Positions 1 to 5,891 of a DNA stretch of 10,000 bases are shown here, in pieces. Position numbers and translations under genes: made by a program. Numbering within the stretch: position 1 is the first letter of the stretch; every line of letters begins with the position of its first letter. Under the pieces are notes generated by a model. The model saw only the letters and a program-made list of their open reading frames with translations. It was not told the origin of the DNA and ran no database searches. This DNA comes from Flavobacterium sp. (GTDB lineage Bacteria > Bacteroidota > Bacteroidia > Flavobacteriales > Flavobacteriaceae): NCBI RefSeq assembly GCF_020217025.1, contig NZ_JAIWOF010000191.1:1-10000 (forward strand), given 5' to 3'.

Positions 1-890
1 GAGATTATACAAAATTTGAAGGAGGAATTTTTGGAGCTCCCTCTAATAATTTTTCAAATCGAATGAATTTTTCGTTGAGTAATACATTTGAAGCCAAAGT
101 AAGAGATAAAGAAAGTAAAAAAGGAGAAGCTAAAAAAGTAATGCTTTTAAACAATCTTAATTTTGCAGTAGGTTATGACATTGCTGCCGATTCTTTAAAA
201 TGGTCTGAAATATCAGTATCAGGAGGAACACAACTTTTTAAGCAAAAAATGAATGTTAACTTCGCTGCCATACTAGATGCTTTTGCCATTGATAATTCAG
301 GTAGAAGAATTGATAAATTAAACATTGATAATGGTGGTAGTTTATTGCGTTTACCTAGAGCTAATATGACGATTAACTATAATTTCTCAAGTAGTGATAA
401 CAATTCAAAAAGTAAAGAATCGCAACAAAACCTACAAAACGGAGGAACAGGCGATGATTTGTTTGGAAGAAGTACCGATTTAAGTGATTCTCGTCAAAGT
501 TTATTTAACAAGGATAAAGAAAAAGATAATAAAAATTTAGAATGGTACAGTTATAAAATTCCTTGGGATTTAAGATTGGCGTATTCTGTAACTTACAATA
601 ATTCTAACAGACAAAATGAAATTCAATCTCATTCTGTTATGGCTTCAGGAAATTTCGAATTAGCGCCAAGATGGAAAGTAGGTTTCTCATCGGGTTATGA
701 TTTCAAACAAAAAGGAGTAACTTTTACGCAACTACGTTTTGAACGCGATTTGGAAAGTTGGAGAATGAGTTTTAACTGGGTACCTTTTGGAACCAATACC
801 TATTGGGGATTCTTCATCGGAATTTCCTCTTCAATATTTAGTGATATTAAATACGAAAAACGTCAGTTACCAGACCGAGTATTCAGATAA
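1..890 (+). CDS. LptD-like LPS assembly outer-membrane protein, C-terminal part (5' end outside window)
   Basis: The frame is open from base 3 with no start codon needed. The first ATG, at base 63, is internal, so only the last 295 residues are seen. Alternating polar/hydrophobic stretches ending in aromatic residues (for example 'WRMSFNWVPFG' and 'YWGFFIGISSS') indicate beta-barrel strands. Phrases such as 'LLNNLNFAVGYDIAADSLKW', 'LNIDNGGSL' and the ending 'LPDRVFR' match my memory of the Bacteroidota protein annotated as putative LPS assembly protein LptD. Members of that family form an outer-membrane barrel that delivers lipopolysaccharide to the cell surface. A polar, low-complexity Ser/Asn/Lys/Asp stretch (about bases 385-540) interrupts the barrel and is probably a loop. 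RidA follows after 11 bases, so the two are likely cotranscribed. The family name rests on remembered similarity; the barrel character is visible. Confidence 0.85.
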   Translation, partial: DYTKFEGGIFGAPSNNFSNRMNFSLSNTFEAKVRDKESKKGEAKKVMLLNNLNFAVGYDIAADSLKWSEISVSGGTQLFKQKMNVNFAAILDAFAIDNSGRRIDKLNIDNGGSLLRLPRANMTINYNFSSSDNNSKSKESQQNLQNGGTGDDLFGRSTDLSDSRQSLFNKDKEKDNKNLEWYSYKIPWDLRLAYSVTYNNSNRQNEIQSHSVMASGNFELAPRWKVGFSSGYDFKQKGVTFTQLRFERDLESWRMSFNWVPFGTNTYWGFFIGISSSIFSDIKYEKRQLPDRVFR

Positions 891-901
891 TATATAACAA
901 C

Positions 902-1282
902 ATGAAAAAAATCATTTATACCGACAAAGCGCCTGCTCCTATTGGGCCTTATAACCAAGCGGTTTTAGTTGGCAACACTTTGTATACTTCAGGACAAATT
1001 GCACTAAACCCAGCTACTATGGAGTTGGTTTTAGACGATATTGAAACCGAAACCAAACAAGTAATGGAAAACATGAAAGCCGTTTTAGCTGCAGCCGATA
1101 TGACATTTGAAAACGTAATTAAAACCACTATTTTCATTATGAATATGGGCGATTTTACAAGAATTAACGCTGTTTACGGAAGCTATTTTGACGAAGCCAC
1201 AGCTCCAGCAAGGGAAACGGTACAAGTAGCGTGTTTACCAAAAAACGTAAATATTGAAATCTCAATGATAGCAGTGAAATAA
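902..1282 (+). CDS. ridA: RidA family reactive imine/enamine deaminase
   Basis: Complete 126-residue protein, the normal length for the RidA (YjgF/YER057c/UK114) family. Family members hydrolyse reactive 2-aminoacrylate/2-iminopropanoate and related imines released by PLP enzymes, giving 2-oxo acids and ammonia in the cytoplasm as trimers. Visible signatures are the N-terminal 'APAPIGPYNQA' with Tyr17, 'LYTSGQIAL' with Ser30, and the C-terminal block 'ARETVQVACLPKNVNIEIS'. In that block Arg104 corresponds to the substrate-carboxylate-binding arginine (Arg105 in Salmonella) and Glu119 to the conserved Glu120, so the active site appears complete. The ATG lies 11 bases after the LptD-like stop without a promoter between them, which suggests one transcript. 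A strong terminator starts 23 bases after the stop codon. Confidence 0.95.
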   Translation: MKKIIYTDKAPAPIGPYNQAVLVGNTLYTSGQIALNPATMELVLDDIETETKQVMENMKAVLAAADMTFENVIKTTIFIMNMGDFTRINAVYGSYFDEATAPARETVQVACLPKNVNIEISMIAVK

Positions 1283-1304
1283 ATTTGCAATATTTTATAA
1301 TTTG

Positions 1305-1335
1305 AAATCCTCACAATTTTTGTGGGGATTTTTTT
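1305..1335 (+). terminator. Rho-independent terminator after ridA
   Basis: A 10-bp stem with one G-U pair (AAATCCTCAC at 1305-1314 against GTGGGGATTT at 1322-1331) encloses a 7-base loop and runs into seven consecutive T (1329-1335). It closes the lptD-ridA unit and separates it from the RES gene downstream. Confidence 0.9.
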
Positions 1336-1365
1336 ATGTTTAGTAAAAAGTGTTGACTTTATTAT

Positions 1366-1373
1366 TATATTTG
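1366..1373 (+). promoter_or_regulatory. Probable -7 box of the RES gene promoter
   Basis: TATATTTG is an exact match to the Bacteroidota -7 consensus TAnnTTTG. It lies 27 bases before the RES gene ATG and just after the ridA terminator, where a promoter is needed. The -33 element is poor: the only nearby TTG, at 1353-1355, is just 10 bases upstream instead of about 19. This is an inference from motif and position. Confidence 0.5.
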
Positions 1374-1399
1374 ATAGCTACAAGTAAGCTTAAAATACG

Positions 1400-2224
1400 A
1401 TGAGCGTATCAAACCAAATTATAAAAAAAATCAAAGAATTAAAAAAAGATAATTCTCTCGGAAGTTATTCGCATATTAAAAACATACTTTTCAATCAATT
1501 TATTCCTGTTTTTTGTACAGAAGTACGCCCTTATAAAATCATACGATATAGAAAGCATAATGAAGATAATCGCAATGATTTGTTCAATACTTCAGAAGAT
1601 TTGAGCTATCGAAAAGACATTTTAAATATTTCGAATTTTGGAAGAGCAAATGAACCCGGACAAGGTTTCTTCTATTGTAATGATAATAAAAATCAAGACA
1701 CAGGAATTTCAGAAATAGTTTCTGTTTTACGAGGAAATCATGATTCTGAAGAAGAAGTTCTTACTATTGGAGCGTGGAATTTAATGCAAAGTCTTAAACT
1801 TGCAATAATTCTTCCTTTAAAATCAAGTTTCTTAAGCCAAGAGGATTTAAAAAACATGGAAAAATTTTATAGCCAAATTGCTGAAGGAAATGAGTTAGAA
1901 GAAATAAAAAAATTAGTAAATTTTATCGCTGAAGAATATTATCTTGACATTGATAAAGATAATTCGAATTATAAAATTACTGCAGCTTTTTCAAACTACG
2001 TGAGAAACGTTTTCCCCGAAATAGATGGGATTATGTATTCAAGCATAAAATCTGAACATACAGGAATAAATATTGTTTTGTGGCCGGAAATAGTTGATAG
2101 TAAATTAGAGTTTGCTGCAGCTAGAAAAACTGTTTTCAAAAAAACTCAAGAGAAAACTTTTGTTGAAGAAGTAATAGCGGAAAGTAAAATGTATGATACA
2201 AAAAGTGACATAATTACTTGTTAG
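1400..2224 (+). CDS. RES-domain protein, predicted NAD+-degrading enzyme, no paired antitoxin
   Basis: A 274-residue cytoplasmic protein without a signal peptide. About 40 lysine-rich, helical residues precede a RES domain (about 40-240), and a charged tail of about 35 residues follows. Recognised landmarks are Arg49-Tyr50-Arg51, 'FGRANEPGQGFFY' (Arg82, Tyr92), Glu105, Tyr191, and 'DGIMYSS' (Ser215) followed by 'GINIVLWP'. They line up by order and spacing with the residues reported as active in the mycobacterial RES toxin MbcT (Arg27, Tyr28, Arg47, Tyr58, Glu69, Ser126), so the site looks intact. Characterised RES toxins break down NAD+ and are normally paired with an Xre/MbcA-type antitoxin. 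No such gene adjoins this one: the upstream gap is only 117 bases and mgsA lies downstream. At 274 residues it is longer than classical RES toxins (roughly 150-230). The ATG at 1400 suits the promoter candidate. The domain call is fairly firm; toxicity and substrate are inferred. Confidence 0.8.
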   Translation: MSVSNQIIKKIKELKKDNSLGSYSHIKNILFNQFIPVFCTEVRPYKIIRYRKHNEDNRNDLFNTSEDLSYRKDILNISNFGRANEPGQGFFYCNDNKNQDTGISEIVSVLRGNHDSEEEVLTIGAWNLMQSLKLAIILPLKSSFLSQEDLKNMEKFYSQIAEGNELEEIKKLVNFIAEEYYLDIDKDNSNYKITAAFSNYVRNVFPEIDGIMYSSIKSEHTGINIVLWPEIVDSKLEFAAARKTVFKKTQEKTFVEEVIAESKMYDTKSDIITC

Positions 2225-2344
2225 CAAAAAGCTAGCTGCTAATAGCGGTTTCACGCAATTTTTAGTTTTTATTTTTATGCATTTACGAAAAACGTTTATC
2301 CGGTAACATGGAATTTCATTCCGTACCGACAAAATAAATAACCA
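2225..2344. other. Convergent intergenic region rich in inverted repeats
   Basis: These are the 120 bases between the stops of the RES gene (plus) and mgsA (minus). TTAGCA (2221-2226, overlapping the RES stop codon) is repeated inverted as TGCTAA (2237-2242). GCTA-A-TAGC (2238-2246) is a tight palindrome. A T-rich run follows (2259-2276), then a bulged hairpin (2301-2328). TGTTA at 2219-2223 and TAACA at 2304-2308 form a short inverted pair about 80 bases apart. No canonical terminator (strong stem followed directly by a T run) is present for either gene, though the T-rich run may help end RES transcription. I see no credible protein-coding potential. It could be a small mobile or cassette-like remnant or simply a diverged bidirectional terminator region. 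Confidence 0.5.
2301..2328. repeat. Bulged inverted repeat (hairpin)
   Basis: CGGTA (2301-2305) pairs with TACCG (2324-2328), C2307 with G2323, and GGAAT (2310-2314) with ATTCC (2318-2322) around a TTC loop. That gives 11 pairs, with unpaired A2306 and A2308-T2309 all on one arm. It lies 16 bases beyond the mgsA stop. On the minus strand no T run follows directly (the nearest begins about 8 bases later), so it is a weak terminator at best. Confidence 0.6.
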
Positions 2345-2716
2345 TTAAACTTCATCCAAACCCAATAACAACAACTGCGCTGTAGCTTCATTAGTTGCTA
2401 AAGGTACATTGTGAACATCACAAATACGAATAAGCATGTTAATATCCGCTTCATGAGCGTGGCTGGAATTTGGGTCTTTGAAAAATAATACCATTTTGGT
2501 TTTTCCTTCTGCTACACGTGCTGCAATTTGAGCGTCGCCACCTAGAGGTCCTGAAAGCATTTTCTTTACTTTAAAACCAGCTGCTTCTGCCCTTCCACCA
2601 GTGGTTCCGGTGGCAATGATTTTTATTTTTTCTTTCGATAAAATGGTTTTGTTCTTATTTAAAAACTGCACCATATCGGCTTTTTTTCCGTCGTGTGCTA
2701 TAATGGCTATTTCCAT
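2345..2716 (-). CDS. mgsA: Methylglyoxal synthase
   Basis: Complete 123-residue protein converting dihydroxyacetone phosphate to methylglyoxal and phosphate, a cytoplasmic bypass that relieves sugar-phosphate overload. Visible landmarks are 'AIIAHDGKK' (His8, Asp9), the phosphate-binding 'ATGTTGG' (35-41), 'SGPLGGDAQ' (Asp61) and 'FFKDPNSSHAHEADI' (Asp81, His88, Asp91). The last three keep the spacing of E. coli Asp91, His98 and Asp101, and Asp61 corresponds to catalytic Asp71. It is about 29 residues shorter than the E. coli enzyme, mainly at the C-terminus after 'LATNEATA'. All catalytic residues are present, so this looks like a lineage-typical short form rather than a truncation. It follows the sugar kinase on the same strand but has its own promoter behind that gene's terminator. 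Confidence 0.95.
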   Translation of the reverse strand: MEIAIIAHDGKKADMVQFLNKNKTILSKEKIKIIATGTTGGRAEAAGFKVKKMLSGPLGGDAQIAARVAEGKTKMVLFFKDPNSSHAHEADINMLIRICDVHNVPLATNEATAQLLLLGLDEV

Positions 2717-2734
2717 GAGTAACTAATTTCCTTA

Positions 2735-2764
2735 CAAAGATAAAAAGAAAAAATCCCAATTCAA
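2735..2764 (-). promoter_or_regulatory. Promoter of mgsA (Bacteroidota type)
   Basis: On the minus strand TTG (2764-2762) is followed, after exactly 19 bases, by TATCTTTG (2742-2735). This matches the Bacteroidota consensus TTG-N19-TAnnTTTG in both boxes and in spacing. The -7 box ends 18 bases before the ATG, so the leader would be about 15 bases or less. The -33 box lies inside the hairpin of the upstream kinase terminator. Confidence 0.75.
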
Positions 2765-2785
2765 TTGCTGTTGATTTGAGATTTT
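2742..2785 (-). terminator. Rho-independent terminator of the sugar kinase gene
   Basis: Read on the minus strand, AAAATCTCAA (2785-2776) pairs over 10 bp (one G-U) with TTGGGATTTT (2759-2750). Inside, TCAA/TTGA (2774-2771 with 2764-2761) adds four pairs after an A-A mismatch, closing a 6-base loop. A T-rich tail (six T, C, five T) follows from 2753 downward. It begins 19 bases after the kinase stop codon and overlaps the mgsA promoter. Confidence 0.85.
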
Positions 2786-2804
2786 GACTACTTTAAATTT
2801 ATTT

Positions 2805-3656
2805 TTATTTGTTTAAAATGTGATATTCAATTAAACCATCGATTGGTCTACGTAGCACATTTCCTATTGTAATTCCGCGTTTTTCTAGAACTTCTGTTAA
2901 TTCGTCTTTTAAATAAAACGCAATCGAGCCAATAAAATGAACGGGAACTTCTTTGCAATTTTCGAACTGTTCTACATAGTTTTCTACGAAACATTCCATT
3001 TCTCTTTGAATGAATTTTTGACAGAATTCGGTGTCTTTATGTTTAATTAAAAACTTCGCAAAGGTTGCTAAATAAGCATTAGGATTCGGTTCTTTGTATA
3101 AATTGTGTTTGATATAATCAGCATCTACATTGTATTCTTCTTCAAATTCTTTGGCCAATTCTTTCGGCATTTTGTTGAAGTAATAGGCACGAATTAAATG
3201 ACGTCCAAAACGATTCCCAGAACAATCATCCATGGCAATATAACCCAGCGATTGTACTTTTTGATGTAACACTTTTCCATCAAAATAAGAACAATTTGAA
3301 CCAGTTCCTAAAATACAAACAATCGCTTTTTCATCTTTTGGAGTTGTTGCATAAACCGCAGCATAGGTATCCTCATGAACTACAACAGTGGCATTTGTAA
3401 AATACTCTTTAAAAACTAAGGTTAGAAAATTTTTCATTCGATCAGTACCACAACCCGCTCCGTAGAAGAACAAGTGTGTAGCTTTGTCTTTATTGTACGA
3501 AATATCAAATCTATCGTTTAAACGATTGATAATTTCTTCTTTGTCTAGTACTTCAGGATTTAATCCTAGAGTTTGCGTAGTGAATAATACTTTTCCGTTA
3601 TCATCAATTGCAATCCAATCGGCTTTAGTAGAACCACTGTCAACAAGTAATTTCAT
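2805..3656 (-). CDS. BadF/BadG-type sugar kinase, likely N-acetylglucosamine kinase
   Basis: Complete 283-residue ASKHA-fold ATPase. The N-terminal phosphate loop is 'LLVDSGSTKADW' (Asp6, Lys11), followed by 'FFYGAGCG' (63-70), 'VVHEDTYAAVYA' (Asp96, in the usual position of the catalytic base), the second phosphate loop 'ILGTGSNCSYFDG' (115-127), 'GNRFGRHLIRAYY', and the C-terminal adenosine motif 'VHFIGSIAFYL'. This order fits the BadF/BadG/BcrA/BcrD family, whose Bacteroidota members of this length are usually called N-acetylglucosamine kinase. They phosphorylate GlcNAc from cell-wall or chitin turnover to GlcNAc-6-phosphate. The family is clear. GlcNAc is the likeliest substrate, but another amino sugar such as glucosamine is possible. 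It sits between the terminators of gap and of itself, so it is probably monocistronic, with some read-through possible. Confidence 0.88.
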   Translation of the reverse strand: MKLLVDSGSTKADWIAIDDNGKVLFTTQTLGLNPEVLDKEEIINRLNDRFDISYNKDKATHLFFYGAGCGTDRMKNFLTLVFKEYFTNATVVVHEDTYAAVYATTPKDEKAIVCILGTGSNCSYFDGKVLHQKVQSLGYIAMDDCSGNRFGRHLIRAYYFNKMPKELAKEFEEEYNVDADYIKHNLYKEPNPNAYLATFAKFLIKHKDTEFCQKFIQREMECFVENYVEQFENCKEVPVHFIGSIAFYLKDELTEVLEKRGITIGNVLRRPIDGLIEYHILNK

Positions 3657-3685
3657 TTGGTTGGTGTTAGTTTAGTTTTGGAAAC

Positions 3686-3720
3686 AAAAAATCCCGAACA
3701 CAAATGTAACGGGATTTTTT
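3686..3720 (-). terminator. Rho-independent terminator of pfkA-gap (potentially bidirectional)
   Basis: A perfect 11-bp stem, AAAAAATCCCG (3686-3696) against CGGGATTTTTT (3710-3720), has a 13-base loop in which ACA/TGT can pair further. Reading minus, the right arm follows the gap stop codon by 10 bases and the left arm ends in six T. The A/T runs at both ends would also let it act on plus-strand transcripts. Confidence 0.9.
3701..3708 (-). promoter_or_regulatory. Possible -7 box for the sugar kinase gene
   Basis: TACATTTG on the minus strand matches TAnnTTTG and lies 44 bases before the kinase ATG, inside the loop of the gap terminator. A kinase promoter is expected between that terminator and the ATG, but no TTG appears at the proper -33 distance. 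It may be a chance match in AT-rich DNA. Confidence 0.3.
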
Positions 3721-3730
3721 AAAAGAACTA

Positions 3731-4756
<1,026 letters not shown>

Positions 4757-4767
4757 TTACTATTTTG

Positions 4768-5754
4768 TTATGATGATACGATATCGGATACTTTTACCAA
4801 TTCCATATCGATTTCACTTTGTCCTTTAATGGCTTGCTCTAATGGTGTAAGCATAATCTTATCTTGATTTAATCCTACCATATAATTTGATTTTCCTTCT
4901 AACAAGGTTTCAACTGCTTTAACTCCCAATCGTGAAGCTAAAACGCGATCAAAACAAGAGGGAGAACCACCACGTTGCATGTGTCCTAAAACCGAAACAC
5001 GAACGTCATATTCTGGCATGTTTTCTTCGATGAAATCTTTTAGTTCGAAAACGTTTTTACCAATTTTATCCCCTTCAGAAACTACGACAATACTTGAAGT
5101 TTTTCCTGAACCTTTACTTCGTTTTAAAGATTCTAGTAATCGGTCTAAACCAAAATCTTCTTCAGGAATTAGAATTTCTTCTGCTCCTGCTCCAATTCCT
5201 GCATTTAAAGCAATATGACCTGCATCTCTTCCCATTACTTCAACGAAGAATAATCGGTTGTGAGAATTTGCGGTATCTCTAATTTTATCGATAGCATCAA
5301 TTACAGTATTTAAAGCGGTGTCATATCCTAAAGTGTGACTTGTTCCAAAAATATCGTTATCAATAGTTCCAGGAATTCCAATCACAGGAAATCCATATTC
5401 ACTGTTGAAGATTTCGGCTCCTGTAAAACTTCCATCACCACCAATTACTACAAATGAATCAATTCCAGCCGCTACTAAATTATCATATGCTTTTTTTCTT
5501 CCTTCTGTAGTTCGAAAATCTGCCGAACGAGCCGATTTTAAAATTGTACCTCCTTTATTGATAATATTTTTTACATCACGAGGTCCCATTTCTTTGAAGT
5601 CTCCTTCAATCATACCTTGGTATCCTCTGTAAATACCAACACATTCTATATTATAATAAGCACAAGCTCTAACTACTGCACGAATAGCAGCATTCATACC
5701 AGGAGAATCTCCACCTGAAGTTAAAACACCTACTTTTTTAATCTTTGTCGACAT
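4768..5754 (-). CDS. pfkA: ATP-dependent 6-phosphofructokinase
   Basis: Complete 328-residue PfkA-family enzyme that phosphorylates fructose-6-phosphate to fructose-1,6-bisphosphate, the committing step of glycolysis. Landmarks are 'TSGGDSPGMNAAIRA' (12-26), 'IYRGYQGMIEG' (41-51), 'VIGGDGSFTGA' (103-113), 'PGTIDNDI' (128-135) with catalytic Asp132, 'EVMGRDAGHIA' (172-182) and 'VLGHMQRGGSP' near residue 260. Gly108 in GGDGS corresponds to E. coli Gly104, the residue associated with ATP use (PPi-dependent relatives carry Asp), so ATP is the likely phosphoryl donor. The length is close to the roughly 320 residues of E. coli PfkA, and 'IYRGYQG' and the other allosteric-type blocks are retained. 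It is the first gene of the pfkA-gap operon, 137 bases downstream of tamB. Confidence 0.96.
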   Translation of the reverse strand: MSTKIKKVGVLTSGGDSPGMNAAIRAVVRACAYYNIECVGIYRGYQGMIEGDFKEMGPRDVKNIINKGGTILKSARSADFRTTEGRKKAYDNLVAAGIDSFVVIGGDGSFTGAEIFNSEYGFPVIGIPGTIDNDIFGTSHTLGYDTALNTVIDAIDKIRDTANSHNRLFFVEVMGRDAGHIALNAGIGAGAEEILIPEEDFGLDRLLESLKRSKGSGKTSSIVVVSEGDKIGKNVFELKDFIEENMPEYDVRVSVLGHMQRGGSPSCFDRVLASRLGVKAVETLLEGKSNYMVGLNQDKIMLTPLEQAIKGQSEIDMELVKVSDIVSS

Positions 5755-5774
5755 ATTATTTTTGATTGTTTATG

Positions 5775-5782
5775 TAAAGTTA
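5775..5782 (-). promoter_or_regulatory. Possible -7 box for pfkA-gap
   Basis: TAACTTTA on the minus strand is one base off TAnnTTTG and lies 20 bases before the pfkA ATG. The base triplet at the proper -33 distance (TGT or CTG, around 5802-5805) is a poor TTG. The gap between tamB and pfkA has no clear terminator, so read-through from tamB is also possible. Confidence 0.3.
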
Positions 5783-5891
5783 TAAAACGAAAAATTAAAA
5801 AACAGTGGTTCTTGCAAACTATTTGGTTATAGTTACAAATTCAAACGTTTTCGTTAATAACTTTTTGATTTTTCTACTAAAAAATCACGAA

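Noticed and set aside
949..1137. Minus-strand open frame inside ridA
   Set aside because: It lies wholly antisense to a clear family member and has no recognisable domain or own signals.
1353..1373. TTG at 1353-1355 as the -33 box of the RES promoter
   Set aside because: Only 10 bases separate it from the TATATTTG box, about half the spacing of Bacteroidota promoters.
2219..2308. Integron attC site as an explanation for the element after the RES gene
   Set aside because: The outer bases are GTT on the left and AAC on the right, the reverse of the attC order, and neither end matches the RYYYAAC/GTTRRRY core sites. No integrase gene is in the window.
2105..2332. Open frame of 75 codons on the minus strand overlapping the end of the RES gene, considered as a possible antitoxin
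   Set aside because: It reads through the intergenic repeats and the antisense of the RES coding sequence. The product is Cys/Phe-rich with no helix-turn-helix or other domain, and no promoter is evident, so it looks like a chance frame.
5817..5834. Inverted repeat AACTAT/ATAGTT with a 6-base spacer between tamB and pfkA, considered as an operator or terminator
   Set aside because: Only 6 bp, AT-rich, no T run after it, and no second copy or known regulator motif; it could easily arise by chance here.
5867..5886. Hairpin GATTTTT/AAAAATC considered as the tamB terminator
   Set aside because: The 7-bp stem is almost all A-T and on the minus strand is followed by A residues rather than a T run.
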